DNA of 64,000 nt, taken from contig NZ_JOEQ01000004.1 in the NCBI RefSeq assembly GCF_000721075.1, forward strand, positions 62,001 to 126,000, written 5' to 3'. The notes below the pieces were generated by a model that saw nothing but the letters and a program-made list of their open reading frames with translations, made no database searches and was not told where the DNA came from. A program made the translations under genes and the position numbers. Source of the DNA: Streptosporangium amethystogenes (GTDB lineage: Bacteria; Actinomycetota; Actinomycetes; Streptosporangiales; Streptosporangiaceae). Positions 9,042 to 18,218 of this stretch are shown here, piece after piece (within the stretch, counting starts at the first letter, position 1; every line of letters starts with the position of its first letter).

Positions 9042-10342
9042 TATCCACCGAAAGGGCGATCGGCGCGGAGACGCCAGCCCTGGGAGGCACGCTCGACGTA
9101 GCCCGCGGCGGCCAGGCCGCCGAGGCAGGAGAGCACGGTCTCCAGGTCGACGCCCGCGGCGACGGCTATCGTCGCCGGTCCCATGCCGATCCGGGTGGGC
9201 ATGGCCTCGATGACCTTCCTGCTCTCCGGGTCGAGCCGGTCACGGGGAAGCACCGGCCCACGCGCTTCGGGGGCCAGGTCGGCGCCCATCGTTCCGGCGA
9301 GCTCGATCACCTCATCGGCACCGGTGACACAGACGGCTTTGCCCTGGCGGATCAGCCGATGGCACCCTGCCGAAGCATCCGAGGTCACCGGGCCAGGCAC
9401 CGCGGCCAGCTGCCGGTTGAGTGCGACCGCGTGCCCGGCGGTGTTGAGCGCCCCGCTGCGCACGGCGGCCTCGACCACCACGGTGCTCCGTGACAGGGCC
9501 GCGATAAGACGGTTCCTGACCAGGAACCTCGGCCGGGTCGGGTGCGCGCCCATGGGACATTCGCTGACCAGCACCCCCTGCGCCCGAACGGCCGCGAACA
9601 ACTGCTGATGCGCGCTGGGATAGGCGACGTCGGCGCCGCAGGCGAGCACGGCGACCGTCGGCGCCTCGCAGGCGAGCGCACCGCGGTGGGCGGCCCCATC
9701 GATGCCGTAGGCGCCACCGGAGACGACCCCCCATCCCTTCTCGCCCAGTCCCGCCCCCAGCTCCGCCGCCACGTGCGTGCCGTATGGCGTGGCGGCCCGG
9801 GAACCGACGACCGCGACGGATCTGAGGCAGGAGAATCGCAGGTCGGAGTCGCCGTGCAGCCAGAGCGCATGGGGCCGGGAGCCTCCCAGGTCATCCAGCT
9901 GGCTCGGCCACTCGGCGTCGCCGGGAATCACCAGCCTGGCGCCTATCCGCTCGCCCTCGGCCAGATCGCGCTCGGGGTCGGCCGTCTTCAGCCGGGCCGC
10001 CCAGGATGCGACCATCCGGTCGAACCTGGCCACGAGCCGTTCGTCCCATCCGGCCCTCCTGCCGCAGCCCGCCCCTGAGGCGCCATCCGAGCCCCTGTCG
10101 TACGGATTCCTGTCGTACAGCCCTCTGTCGTACGGACCGGAGCCCTCGTCGCAGGGGCCGGGGCCTCCAGCCGGGCGGCCGTGGGTGTCGGCGAACCACC
10201 GGGTGAAATCCGCGTCCGCGGCGCCCTCCCGGACCAGTGCGACGGCGGCCTGTGGGCCGCGCAGGGCGACGAGCGCGCCCATCGCGGGGTCACCCGGTTC
10301 GGCCAGGCGCATCAGGGTGAGCCGCGCGAGCCTGTCGTTCAA
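9041..10342 (-). CDS. dprA: DNA-processing protein DprA
   Basis: DprA binds single-stranded DNA and loads RecA during natural transformation; it is kept in many species not known to be competent. The 433-residue protein has an N-terminal helical region with a low-complexity insert of Asp/Arg/Tyr repeats (around residues 90-110). The Rossmann-like core shows VAVVGSRAATPYG and VSGGAYGIDGAAHRGAL, and a C-terminal winged-helix segment follows. The start is probably TTG at 10342, because GGGGGAGG lies directly upstream and the TTG overlaps the comM stop as TTGA. A GTG at 10360 is open but lacks a ribosome-binding site. Confidence 0.95.
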   Translation of the reverse strand: MNDRLARLTLMRLAEPGDPAMGALVALRGPQAAVALVREGAADADFTRWFADTHGRPAGGPGPCDEGSGPYDRGLYDRNPYDRGSDGASGAGCGRRAGWDERLVARFDRMVASWAARLKTADPERDLAEGERIGARLVIPGDAEWPSQLDDLGGSRPHALWLHGDSDLRFSCLRSVAVVGSRAATPYGTHVAAELGAGLGEKGWGVVSGGAYGIDGAAHRGALACEAPTVAVLACGADVAYPSAHQQLFAAVRAQGVLVSECPMGAHPTRPRFLVRNRLIAALSRSTVVVEAAVRSGALNTAGHAVALNRQLAAVPGPVTSDASAGCHRLIRQGKAVCVTGADEVIELAGTMGADLAPEARGPVLPRDRLDPESRKVIEAMPTRIGMGPATIAVAAGVDLETVLSCLGGLAAAGYVERASQGWRLRADRPFGG

Positions 10343-11937
10343 CGTTCCTCCCCCAGCCACAGCCCGAGGGCGGAGTTGGTCTCGTGCGGCTCCGGCCGGT
10401 CCTTGCCGGCGAGATCGGCCAGAGTCCAGGCCAGTTTGATGATCCGGTCAAGCCCCCGGGCGCTCAGCAGGCCGCTGTCGAGATACCGGAGCAGCGGTGA
10501 CATCGCCGCGGGCGGCGGCCGGTATTCGGCATGGAGGGCGCGAGCGGGCATCTCCGCGTTGCAGCGCCACGGCGTGTTCGCGAACCGCTTGGCGGCGCGC
10601 TCACGGGCGAGCAGCACCCGCTCCGCCACCACCCTGCTGGGCTCGATGAAGCGGCGGTCGGCGAGGAGTTCGCGCCGGGTCGACCTGGCGAGGCTGACCT
10701 TGACGTCCACCCGGTCGAGCAGCGGGCCGGAAAGCCTGGCGAGATAGCGGCGACGGGCGGCGGGAGCGCACGCGCACGGATCCTTGGGGGTGGAGGGCCG
10801 CGCGCACGGGCACCTGTTGGCCGCCAGCACCAGCGCGAACCTGGCGGGAAAGGTCACCGCCCCCAACGCCCTGGAGACCGTCACCCGGCCCGATTCGAGC
10901 GGCTGCCTGAGCGCGTCGAGAACGGTCGTCGAAAACTCGGGGGCCTCATCGAGAAAGAGCACTCCCCGGTGGGCCAGCGAAACCGCACCAGGGCGGATCA
11001 TCCCGCTGCCCCCACCGATGACGGACGCGACGGTCGCGGTGTGGTGTGGCGCCACGAACGGCGGGCGGACCAGCAGGGGGCGATCCTTGGGCAGCACTCC
11101 GGCGACCGAGTGTATGGCGGTCACCTCCAGGGCCTGATCCCACTGCAGGGCCGGGAGCAGGGTCGGCAGCCGCTCGGCGAGCATGGTCTTGCCGGTGCCG
11201 GGAGGACCGAGCATCCAGAGGTTGTGACCACCTGCGGCGCAGACCTCCAGCGCGCGGCGGGCGACGGGTTGCCCGGCGACGTCTCCCAGGTCGGGACCGT
11301 CCTCGGCGGCACCGTCTTCCAGTTCGTTCCCGGGGACGGCCTCGCCGTGACATCCCGGCGGAAGCGGGCGCGCGGCCCGGTGACCGGGATCTTCGGCACC
11401 GTCCAGGACGCCTCCCGGCGACTCGCCGCTCCGCAGCCCGCTCACCAGCGCGCCCAGGGTGGTCGCGGGGATCACGGTCACGCCCGGCACCAGACCCGCC
11501 TCGGCGGCGTTGCGTGCGGGGACGACGACGGTGCGGGCACCCGCGGCGACGGCCGCCAGCACGGCGGGGAGAACGCCCCTCACCGGCCGCACCGAGCCGT
11601 CGAGACCCAGCTCACCCAGGAAGAACGGCTCGGCGACCCTGGCCGCGGGCACGAATCCGGCCGCCGCGAGCAGGGCCATCGCGATCGCGAGATCGAAGAG
11701 GCTGCCCCGCTTGGGCAGGCTGGCGGGGAACAGGCTGACGGTGATCCGGGCGTCGGGCCACGCGTACCGGCTGTTGACCAGAGCGGAGCGGACCCGGTCG
11801 CGGGCTTCGCTCAGCGCGGTGTCCAGCATTCCGATCAGGTGCAGACCCGCGACACCGCTGCCGATGTCGGCCTCGATCTCGACGAGACGGCCGGTCACCC
11901 CGACCAGGGCGACGCAGCGCGTGCGTGCGACGGCCAC
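10339..11937 (-). CDS. comM: YifB/ComM-family Mg-chelatase-like AAA+ ATPase
   Basis: ComM is a hexameric helicase that promotes branch migration during recombination of incoming DNA. The 532-residue protein has the N-terminal Lon-like domain (GLHLIGMLDTALSEARDRV, SLPKRGSLFDLAIAM). A low-complexity insert at about residues 190-225 precedes the AAA+ core. Walker A is GPPGTGKTML and Walker B is GVLFLDEAPEF. The cysteine pair in NRCPCARPSTPKDPCAC is the usual zinc-ribbon-like insert. The GTG start at 11937 has GGGAGGTGAGG upstream. It overlaps dprA by four bases, so the two are probably translated together. Confidence 0.95.
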   Translation of the reverse strand: MAVARTRCVALVGVTGRLVEIEADIGSGVAGLHLIGMLDTALSEARDRVRSALVNSRYAWPDARITVSLFPASLPKRGSLFDLAIAMALLAAAGFVPAARVAEPFFLGELGLDGSVRPVRGVLPAVLAAVAAGARTVVVPARNAAEAGLVPGVTVIPATTLGALVSGLRSGESPGGVLDGAEDPGHRAARPLPPGCHGEAVPGNELEDGAAEDGPDLGDVAGQPVARRALEVCAAGGHNLWMLGPPGTGKTMLAERLPTLLPALQWDQALEVTAIHSVAGVLPKDRPLLVRPPFVAPHHTATVASVIGGGSGMIRPGAVSLAHRGVLFLDEAPEFSTTVLDALRQPLESGRVTVSRALGAVTFPARFALVLAANRCPCARPSTPKDPCACAPAARRRYLARLSGPLLDRVDVKVSLARSTRRELLADRRFIEPSRVVAERVLLARERAAKRFANTPWRCNAEMPARALHAEYRPPPAAMSPLLRYLDSGLLSARGLDRIIKLAWTLADLAGKDRPEPHETNSALGLWLGEER

Positions 11938-11999
11938 TCACCTCACCTCCCACCGGGCGGGATGTGGGCGGCGAATGATCCAGGACAGGCCAGGAGACA

Positions 12000-12353
12000 T
12001 CAGCACACCCCCCGCTCGTGGCGGATGGCGAAATCCCCGGCGAACCGCTCAAGGGCGACGACGTCAACGCGGATCGCGTCGAACGCCTCCCGGTGCTCGG
12101 CGACCCATCTGGCCACGAGCATGCGCAGGCGCGCGATCTTCGCATCGGTGACCGCCTCGAAGGCGGTGCCGTGACTGCGGCCGGAGCGGGTCTTCACCTC
12201 CACCGCGACGAGCGTGCGTCCCTCTCGGGCGACGACGTCGATCTCCCCGTCCGGGCATCGCCAGTTGCGATCCAGGATCTGCAGGTCGTGCGCGAGCAGA
12301 TAGTCGACGGCGACCTGTTCGCCGTACCTGCCGAGCTCATCCTTCGCGGCCAT
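12000..12353 (-). CDS. YraN family (UPF0102) nuclease-like protein
   Basis: The 117-residue protein has the restriction-endonuclease-like core DGEIDVVAREGRTLVAVEVKTRSG, with the Asp and Glu-x-Lys residues expected of a PD-(D/E)XK fold. Its cellular role is not firmly known, but the gene is almost always linked to comM and dprA, which suggests work on DNA. The ATG at 12353 is preceded by GGAGG. It lies 62 bp upstream of comM on the same strand. Confidence 0.92.
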   Translation of the reverse strand: MAAKDELGRYGEQVAVDYLLAHDLQILDRNWRCPDGEIDVVAREGRTLVAVEVKTRSGRSHGTAFEAVTDAKIARLRMLVARWVAEHREAFDAIRVDVVALERFAGDFAIRHERGVC

Positions 12354-12501
12354 GGAACCACCTCCGGTTCCCGACCTTCGCTCAGCTCACCGCACCCCCG
12401 ACGAGCCGAACGGGACTCTGTGGACAACCCGCCGGAGACGAGGCGCGCCTGTGGACGACGCCCCGCCCCACTCAGCAATGGTCAAAAAGCCGCAAAGCCT
12501 C

Positions 12502-12825
12502 TCAGGAGGAGAAGCCCTCCTTCGGCATCTCCAGATCGGGTTTGGCGAGCTCCTCGACGTTCACGTCCTTGAAGGTCACCACTCGGACGTTCTTGACGAA
12601 CCTTGCGGGCCGGTACATGTCCCAGACCCAGGCGTCCTGCATCTTCACGTCGAAGAAAACGTCGCCGTTCTCGGCGGTCCGCACGTCGAGATCGACGGAG
12701 TTGGTGAGATAGAAGCGCCGCTCAGTCTCCACGACGTATGTGAACAGGCCGACAACGTCGCGATACTCACGGTAAAGCTGCAGCTCCATCTCGGTTTCGT
12801 ACTTCTCGAGATCCTCTGCGCTCAT
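12502..12825 (-). CDS. DUF2469 domain protein
   Basis: This 107-residue acidic protein begins MSAEDLEKYETEMELQLYRE and contains the conserved stretch FLYVVETERRFYL-like (FTYVVETERRFYLTN) and VKMQDAWVWDMYRPARFV. The family is restricted to actinobacteria and sits between yraN and rnhB as it does here. Its function is unknown. A good AGGAGGACC precedes the ATG. The 148 bp between it and yraN hold no gene that I can see. Confidence 0.93.
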   Translation of the reverse strand: MSAEDLEKYETEMELQLYREYRDVVGLFTYVVETERRFYLTNSVDLDVRTAENGDVFFDVKMQDAWVWDMYRPARFVKNVRVVTFKDVNVEELAKPDLEMPKEGFSS

Positions 12826-12864
12826 ACCGGTCCTCCTGTTAAACGCACACCCCGGCCCGCCCGA

Positions 12865-13551
12865 TCAGACGGCACCGGCCCCCAGTTCATTCTCACCCAT
12901 CACCTCGCCCGCTCCTGACCGTGCCACCGTCGAGAACGAGAAGCGGTGGTCCGGACACGGACCGTAGGTGCTGAGAGCCCTGCGATGATCGACGGTGCCA
13001 TACCCCTTGTGCACGGCGAATCCGTACCGGGGATGACGTTCGTGCAACGCGACCATCATCTCGTCCCGCGTCACCTTGGCCACGATCGAGGCCGCGGCGA
13101 TGCAGGCCGCGACCTGATCTCCCTTCCACACGCCCAATGACGGCACGGGCAGCCCGGGAACGGGAAACCCGTCGGTGAGAACGTAGCCGGGCTGACGGGG
13201 AAGTCGTGCCACGGCTCTGCGCATCCCATCGATGTTGGATCTGTGCAGACCGCGGGCGTCGATCTCACCCGGCGGGATCACCATCACGCTCACCGCCTCC
13301 GCGGTCGCCGTGATCCGCTCGTACAGCGCCTCGCGGCGGGAGGCCGTCAACTGCTTGGAATCACCCAGGCCGTCGATCCGGCCGCCCAGCACCACGGCGG
13401 CGACCACCAGAGGCCCGGCACAGGCGCCCCGGCCCGCCTCGTCGACCCCTGCCACGGGACCGAGTCCGCGGCGGTCAAGGGCCCGCTCGTAGCCGTACAG
13501 CCCTAGATCGCGCCGGACCACGCTGGGCCTGGGGCGGAACGCAACCGTCAT
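12865..13551 (-). CDS. rnhB: Ribonuclease HII
   Basis: RNase HII removes ribonucleotides and RNA primers from DNA. The 228-residue protein has the catalytic motif [17 protein letters not shown] with its Asp-Glu pair, [13 protein letters not shown], and [12 protein letters not shown] with the third and fourth acidic positions in the usual order. It is 39 bp upstream of the DUF2469 gene and downstream of the signal peptidase pair, the standard actinobacterial arrangement. Confidence 0.95.
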   Translation of the reverse strand: MTVAFRPRPSVVRRDLGLYGYERALDRRGLGPVAGVDEAGRGACAGPLVVAAVVLGGRIDGLGDSKQLTASRREALYERITATAEAVSVMVIPPGEIDARGLHRSNIDGMRRAVARLPRQPGYVLTDGFPVPGLPVPSLGVWKGDQVAACIAAASIVAKVTRDEMMVALHERHPRYGFAVHKGYGTVDHRRALSTYGPCPDHRFSFSTVARSGAGEVMGENELGAGAV

Positions 13552-13615
13552 GACACCTCGGGTGACACAGCGACCATGAGCAGAGAGTACGCCCCCTCCG
13601 GTACATTCGGTACCG

Positions 13616-14209
13616 CTATCTCACCTTGAGAAAGCTCTCCGGCCTCGAAAGGATCGTGGCCCTGGAGAACGGCCAGTAGATCGCCATCGCACGGCCGATG
13701 ACGTCGTCCTCGGAGATCGTGCCCTCCTTCTCCCGCTCCTCGTGGGCGCGCGAGTCGGCGGAGGCGGTGCGGTGGTCGCCCATGACCCACAGTCTCCCGG
13801 CGGGGACCACCTTCTCGAACGCGTCCCCCGAGGGGAAGTCGCCGGGGTACAGGTAGGAGCCCTCTTCGAGCGGCACCCCGTTGACCGTGATCCGCTTCTG
13901 GGCGTCGCAGCACTTCACCGTGTCACCGCCGACCGCGATGACCCGCTTGATGGTGTCCTCGTCGTTCCAACCCTTGAAAACCACGATGTCGCCACGCTCG
14001 GTGTCGCCGTGCAGCTTGTTGACGACCACCCGGTCGCCCACCTGGAGGGTGTTCTCCATCGACTCCGACGGGATCCAGAACGACTGGAAGACGAAGGCCT
14101 GCAACAGCAGCGCCACCACCACCCCGCACACCAGCAGGAACAGCGACTCGCGCAGGTTCCCGCCCTTGCCGGACTTCTTGTTCTTGTCAGCCTCGGGTTC
14201 CACGGTCAT
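13616..14209 (-). CDS. lepB: Signal peptidase I (second of a tandem pair)
   Basis: Type I signal peptidases cut signal peptides from exported proteins at the outer face of the membrane. The 197-residue protein has a short cytoplasmic Lys-rich start and one membrane helix at about residues 22-42. It carries the Ser motif [11 protein letters not shown] (Ser50 is the nucleophile) and the Lys motif [15 protein letters not shown] (general base). The box [13 protein letters not shown] is also present. There is no C-terminal anchor, unlike its neighbour. It lies 9 bp after the other lepB, so the two are co-transcribed. Confidence 0.93.
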   Translation of the reverse strand: MTVEPEADKNKKSGKGGNLRESLFLLVCGVVVALLLQAFVFQSFWIPSESMENTLQVGDRVVVNKLHGDTERGDIVVFKGWNDEDTIKRVIAVGGDTVKCCDAQKRITVNGVPLEEGSYLYPGDFPSGDAFEKVVPAGRLWVMGDHRTASADSRAHEEREKEGTISEDDVIGRAMAIYWPFSRATILSRPESFLKVR

Positions 14210-14218
14210 GAGGTTCGG

Positions 14219-15085
14219 CTACCGCCTTGAAAGCCGGCGACGACGCCACAGCACCAGCGGCACGGCGCCTGCGAAGCCCGCGAGGAACGGGGTCGCCTCT
14301 CCCACGGCCGCGGCGGCTTTGAGGGCCGGCTGACCGAAGGTGTCGGGGATGGGAATGGTCGTGGCCCTGGAGAACGGCCACACGATCACGAAGGCCCGGC
14401 CGATCACCTTGTCCACCGAGATCGTCCCGCCGCCGGGATCGCCCAGGTGGGAGCGGGAGTCGAGGGAGACCATCCGGTGGTCGCCCATCACCCACAGGCG
14501 GCCCTCGGGGACCTTGGCCTCGAAGAACTTCTGGGACGGCACGTCCCCCGGGTAGAGGTAGTCCTCGTCGATGGGGACCCCGTTGACCGTCACCCGGCCC
14601 TGGGCGTCACAGCACTTCACCGTGTCGCCACCGACGCCGATGACCCGCTTGATGTAGTCCTTCTCGCCGGGGACCACGCCGAAGGCGGTTCCGACCCAGC
14701 GGAAGAACCCCGCGACCGGGTTGGACGGCTCCTCAAGGTCGATCTCGGGATCCCAGGAGTCGACCCCGGAGAACACCACCACGTCGCCGCGTTCGATGTC
14801 CCGGACGCGGTAGACGAGCTTGTTGACCAGGACCCGGTCGTTCGTGAGGAGGGTGTTCTCCATCGACTCCGAGGGAATGTAGAACGCCTGGATCACGAAG
14901 GTCTTGATTATGAGAGCGAGCACCACCGCCACGACGATCAGAACAGGCAACTCCTTCCAGAAGGAGCCCTTCTTCTTGTCCTTGTCGCCCTTGGCGTTCT
15001 TCTGGGTGTCTTCGGCGACCACGTCCACCTCGTCCTCGACAGGTCGACGCGAGACTGCGCCGTACTCCCGGTCTTCGCTAGTCAT
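14219..15085 (-). CDS. lepB: Signal peptidase I with C-terminal anchor (first of a tandem pair)
   Basis: The 288-residue enzyme has a longer charged cytoplasmic arm (about 45 residues, Lys-rich) and a membrane helix at about 46-68. The nucleophile motif [11 protein letters not shown] has Ser74, and [13 protein letters not shown] contains the general base. VMGDHRMVSLDSR follows. A hydrophobic segment near the end (FLAGFAGAVPLVLW) is followed by RRRRLSRR and could be a second membrane anchor. Streptomyces has four clustered type I peptidases at this locus and some of them are anchored at both ends. The ATG at 15085 is chosen; upstream codons have no ribosome-binding site. Confidence 0.93.
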   Translation of the reverse strand: MTSEDREYGAVSRRPVEDEVDVVAEDTQKNAKGDKDKKKGSFWKELPVLIVVAVVLALIIKTFVIQAFYIPSESMENTLLTNDRVLVNKLVYRVRDIERGDVVVFSGVDSWDPEIDLEEPSNPVAGFFRWVGTAFGVVPGEKDYIKRVIGVGGDTVKCCDAQGRVTVNGVPIDEDYLYPGDVPSQKFFEAKVPEGRLWVMGDHRMVSLDSRSHLGDPGGGTISVDKVIGRAFVIVWPFSRATTIPIPDTFGQPALKAAAAVGEATPFLAGFAGAVPLVLWRRRRLSRR

Positions 15086-15160
15086 CGCTGACGAGCCTAG
15101 ATGATGGGCGGCACCAAGTGGTCGAGTGACGGGGTACCGCACAGCCATGCGTATTGCCAT

Positions 15161-15220
15161 AGGAGGTCAAACCTCCTTACATGCGACTGGCCCGCTCCCC
15201 GGAAAGGAGGGTGCGGGCCA
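15161..15220 (-). terminator. Terminator region after rplS
   Basis: Two hairpins follow the rplS stop on the leftward transcript. The first is TGGCCCGC/GCGGGCCA at 15188-15220, with an inner CCC/GGG pair. The second is AGGAGGT/ACCTCCT at 15161-15177, with a 3-nt loop. The first is probably the transcription terminator that separates rplS from the signal peptidase genes. Confidence 0.6.
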
Positions 15221-15240
15221 GGGCGGCGACCAGCGCGCGC

Positions 15241-15594
15241 CTAGCGGGCCTCACGCTTCTCGCGGATGCGGGCGGCCTTGCCGCGCAGGTCACGCATGTA
15301 GTAGAGCTTGGCCCGGCGGACGTCGCCACGGGTCACGAGGACGATCTTCTCGATGACCGGGCTGTGCACCGGGAAGGTGCGCTCGACGCCGACGCTGTAG
15401 CTGACCTTGCGAACCGTGAAGGTCTCGCGGGAGCCGCCGCCCTGGCGACGGAGCACGAAGCCCTTGAAGACCTGGACACGGGACCTGCTGCCCTCAATGA
15501 CCCGGACGTGGACCTCAAGCGTGTCACCGGGCCGGAAGTTCGGGATGTCGGTGCGGAGCGAGGACTTCTCGAGCTCGCTGATCAGCGTGTGCAT
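15241..15594 (-). CDS. rplS: 50S ribosomal protein L19
   Basis: L19 sits at the 30S-50S interface. The 117-residue protein shows [28 protein letters not shown] and [21 protein letters not shown], all family hallmarks. The ATG at 15594 has GAGG upstream. The 252 bp between trmD and rplS hold no gene. On the transcript this stretch contains a small hairpin (CCGGA/TCCGG near 15625-15640) that could belong to a leader. Confidence 0.97.
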   Translation of the reverse strand: MHTLISELEKSSLRTDIPNFRPGDTLEVHVRVIEGSRSRVQVFKGFVLRRQGGGSRETFTVRKVSYSVGVERTFPVHSPVIEKIVLVTRGDVRRAKLYYMRDLRGKAARIREKREAR

Positions 15595-15846
15595 GGCAGT
15601 GGTACCTCATTTTTAAACGCACCCGGAGGTCCATCCGGCCGCAACGGAGCGGCGTCGTGACGGACACGCGTGCTGAAGTGGACTGTGTCTCGGGAGCCGG
15701 GTCGCTCTCCCGGCAGTGCGCGCCAACCCATGGACGGTCGGCGGCAACGCTTCAGTCTGCCATATTTTCCCGACCGACCGGAAATCAGCCGGTCAGGGCG
15801 GCCGGACCGGCCTCCGTATCGGCTGCCGGTCAGGGGAAGGAACCGG

Positions 15847-16638
15847 TCAGGGAGCCGGGTCGACAGGTCCGGCCCCGGGCCGGTCGAGCTCGGACAGGAG
15901 CTGCCTGTCGTGCTTGTCCAGGCTCTGCGGGGCGAGCGCCGCCAGCAGTTCGGGCCGGTTCCTCGCGGTACGGCGCAGTGCCTGGTCCCGCCGCCAGCGG
16001 GCGATCTTTCCGTGATGCCCGGAGAGCAGGATCTCCGGCACCTCGTGCCCCCGCCACTCGGGCGGCTTGGTGTAGACGGGACCTTCGAGAAGGTTCTCCA
16101 TCGCACCGGGCGCGAAGGAGTCGTCCACGGCCGAGTGGACGTTGCCGAGTACACCCGGCAGCAGCCGTCCGATGGCCTCGATCATCACCAGCACGGCCAC
16201 CTCGCCTCCGGCGAGCACGTAGTCGCCGATGCTGACCTCGTCCACGCGCATGCGCGCGCCGTACTCGGCCATCACCCTGGAGTCGATGCCCTCGTAGCGG
16301 GCCGGGGTGAACAGCAGCCAGGGCTCGGCGGCGTACTCCATCGCCAGTTTCTGGGTGAAGGGCACACCGCTGGGGGTCGGCACGATCATCCGCGGCAGGA
16401 CCGCGGGATCCGCGGCGAGGACCTCGTCGAGGGCCTCACCCCAGGGTTCGGGCTTCATGACCATGCCGGGGCCGCCCCCGTAGGGGGTGTCGTCCACGGT
16501 GCGGTGCACGTCGTGGGCGTGGTCGCGGAGCTGGTGGAGACGGACGTCGAGGATGCCGCGCTCGCGGGCCTTGCCGATGAGGGAGACGTCGAGGGGGCCG
16601 AAGTACTCGGGGAAGATCGAGATGACGTCGACGCGCAT
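15847..16638 (-). CDS. trmD: tRNA (guanine-37-N1)-methyltransferase
   Basis: TrmD methylates G37 next to the anticodon and prevents frameshifting. The 263-residue SPOUT-fold protein shows [13 protein letters not shown] at its start, [17 protein letters not shown] and the trefoil-knot SAM site RYEGIDSRV with [12 protein letters not shown]. It also has [20 protein letters not shown]. The C-terminus has a short Pro-rich extension. The ATG at 16638 is one base after the rimM stop, so the genes are coupled. Confidence 0.97.
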   Translation of the reverse strand: MRVDVISIFPEYFGPLDVSLIGKARERGILDVRLHQLRDHAHDVHRTVDDTPYGGGPGMVMKPEPWGEALDEVLAADPAVLPRMIVPTPSGVPFTQKLAMEYAAEPWLLFTPARYEGIDSRVMAEYGARMRVDEVSIGDYVLAGGEVAVLVMIEAIGRLLPGVLGNVHSAVDDSFAPGAMENLLEGPVYTKPPEWRGHEVPEILLSGHHGKIARWRRDQALRRTARNRPELLAALAPQSLDKHDRQLLSELDRPGAGPVDPAP

Positions 16639-16639
16639 G

Positions 16640-17155
16640 TCAGACGATCTCGTCCGGATCGAGCAGTCCCGCCGGAGCGTCCACGACGAGGATGCCCTTC
16701 TCAAGGTCGATCACCGGGACCAGCGCCTTGACGAACGGCACGTAGACCTCCGCCTTCCCACGCCGTACGACGAGCAGGTCCTGGCCGTGATGGAGCACGT
16801 CGGACACCTCGCCCACCCGCTCGCCGTCGGGCTTGACCACGGCGAGGCCGATGAGCTGGTGATCGTAGAACTCGTCGGGATCGTCGGACGGCGGAATGTC
16901 CGCCGAGTCGATGACGAGCATGGTGCCGCGGAGCTCCTCGGCGTGGTCGCGGTCGTTCACGCCCTCGAACCTGACCAGCAGGATGCCCGAATGCCAGCGG
17001 CGGGACTCGACGACCAGCGGGCCGGCCGAGGCGGGCTCGGTGGCCAGGGCTGTGCCCGGGGCGAAGCGCCTGTCAGGCTCGTCGGTGCGTACTTCCACGG
17101 ACACGTCTCCGCGGAGTCCGTGCGGGCGACCGATCCGCCCTACGACGAGCTGCAC
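16640..17155 (-). CDS. rimM: Ribosome maturation factor RimM
   Basis: RimM assists assembly of the 30S head and binds S19. The 171-residue protein has the N-terminal barrel ([19 protein letters not shown]) and the PRC-barrel domain ([17 protein letters not shown], with [17 protein letters not shown]). The start is GTG at 17155, preceded by GAGGAGG. It is the first gene after a strong terminator, so it may have its own promoter. Confidence 0.96.
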   Translation of the reverse strand: MQLVVGRIGRPHGLRGDVSVEVRTDEPDRRFAPGTALATEPASAGPLVVESRRWHSGILLVRFEGVNDRDHAEELRGTMLVIDSADIPPSDDPDEFYDHQLIGLAVVKPDGERVGEVSDVLHHGQDLLVVRRGKAEVYVPFVKALVPVIDLEKGILVVDAPAGLLDPDEIV

Positions 17156-17192
17156 GCCCGCCTCCTCACATAGTGGTGCCGGTGGAAAGCAG

Positions 17193-17223
17193 ACGGGCCA
17201 CCCGCGCTGGGCGGGTGGCCCGT
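17193..17223 (-). terminator. Terminator between khpA and rimM, 13-bp stem
   Basis: ACGGGCCACCCGC at 17193-17205 pairs perfectly with 17211-17223 around a 5-nt loop. It lies 25 bp after the khpA stop on the leftward transcript. It appears to split the ribosomal cluster into rpsP-khpA and rimM-trmD. Confidence 0.8.
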
Positions 17224-17248
17224 TCGCTCGATTGGACGCGTCCGGCGG

Positions 17249-17491
17249 CTAGCGGGCCTCGTTCAGGTCGAGCAGATCGACCCGGACGTATTTGCCGTCG
17301 CCGAGGGCGTTCACGACCGTGCGAAGCGCCTTGGCCGTACGGCCGCCGCGGCCGATGACCTTGCCGAGGTCCTCGGGATGCACCCGGACCTCAAGCACAC
17401 GCCCGCTGCGGATGCGGCGAGCGTGCACCTGGACATCGTCGGGATATTCGACGATGCCCTTCACCAGGTGCTCGAGGGCCTCCTCAAGCAC
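17249..17491 (-). CDS. khpA: KH-domain RNA-binding protein KhpA
   Basis: KhpA is a small RNA chaperone-like protein that often pairs with KhpB/Jag. The 80-residue protein begins with GTG (MLEEALEHLVKGIV) and carries the KH loop HPEDLGKVIGRGGRTAKALR with an intact GxxG. The start codon is one base after the rpsP stop, which is strong evidence for the start and for translational coupling. This order (rpsP-KH-rimM-trmD) is conserved in Gram-positive bacteria. Confidence 0.95.
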   Translation of the reverse strand: MLEEALEHLVKGIVEYPDDVQVHARRIRSGRVLEVRVHPEDLGKVIGRGGRTAKALRTVVNALGDGKYVRVDLLDLNEAR

Positions 17492-17492
17492 C

Positions 17493-17960
17493 TCAGGCCT
17501 CGCCTTCCGGCTTCTCCTCGGCGGCCGCGGTGGGCTCAGCCGGGGCCTCGGCGGGGGCCTCTTCAGCCTTGGGAGCCGCCTTGCGGGTCGACTTCTTCGG
17601 CGTGGTGGCGGCTTCCAGAGACAGCGCCTCCTTGGCCGCGGCCTCGTAGACGGCGTGCCGGTCGGCCTTGGGCTCGGCGACCAGGAGCGGAGCCGGAGCC
17701 GGCTCGCCCTTGAACTTCTGCCAGTCGCCGGTGAGCTTGAGGAGCTTGAGGACGGGCTCGGTCGGCTGCGCGCCGACACCCAGCCAGTAGGCCGCCCGCT
17801 CGGAGTTGACCTCGATGCGCGAGGGGTTCTCCTTCGGGTGGTAGAGGCCGATCTCCTCGATCGCCCGGCCGTCACGCTTGGTGCGGCTGTCGGCGATGAC
17901 GATGCGGTACTGCGGGTTGCGGATCATGCCGAGCCGCTTGAGCTTGATCTTGACTGCCAC
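17493..17960 (-). CDS. rpsP: 30S ribosomal protein S16
   Basis: The 155-residue protein begins [20 protein letters not shown] and contains [10 protein letters not shown] and [13 protein letters not shown], typical of S16. The core is about 85 residues. The rest is an Ala/Glu/Lys-rich tail of about 70 residues (repeats such as [12 protein letters not shown]) as in other actinomycetes. It starts with GTG at 17960, with AGGAGAG upstream. The 258 bp before it hold the leader and promoter region; I see no gene there. Confidence 0.97.
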   Translation of the reverse strand: MAVKIKLKRLGMIRNPQYRIVIADSRTKRDGRAIEEIGLYHPKENPSRIEVNSERAAYWLGVGAQPTEPVLKLLKLTGDWQKFKGEPAPAPLLVAEPKADRHAVYEAAAKEALSLEAATTPKKSTRKAAPKAEEAPAEAPAEPTAAAEEKPEGEA

Positions 17961-18218
17961 TGGTGTGGTCTCTCCTGCATTAGAGCGTGGGTGAGCGGTG
18001 TCTCATCGAGTGGGGCACGAGGAGAGGACCGATCGAGGGACAGGCATGGCACGCGGGAGTGAGAGGGCAACCACGTGTCACGATGTTCCAACATGTCATT
18101 GTGCCAGACGCGCGGGGGTGTCCGGCCAATCCACGGCCATCCCCTGCGGCGGCCGGAGGGCAAATCTCGGTAATCCACGTGTGTCCGGGCCCCCGGCGGG
18201 TCCGGCCTGCTGCGCTAA

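Noticed and set aside
15595..15846. Possible L19 autoregulatory leader between trmD and rplS
   Set aside because: Only a small CCGGA/TCCGG hairpin is visible and no known leader consensus can be matched by eye.
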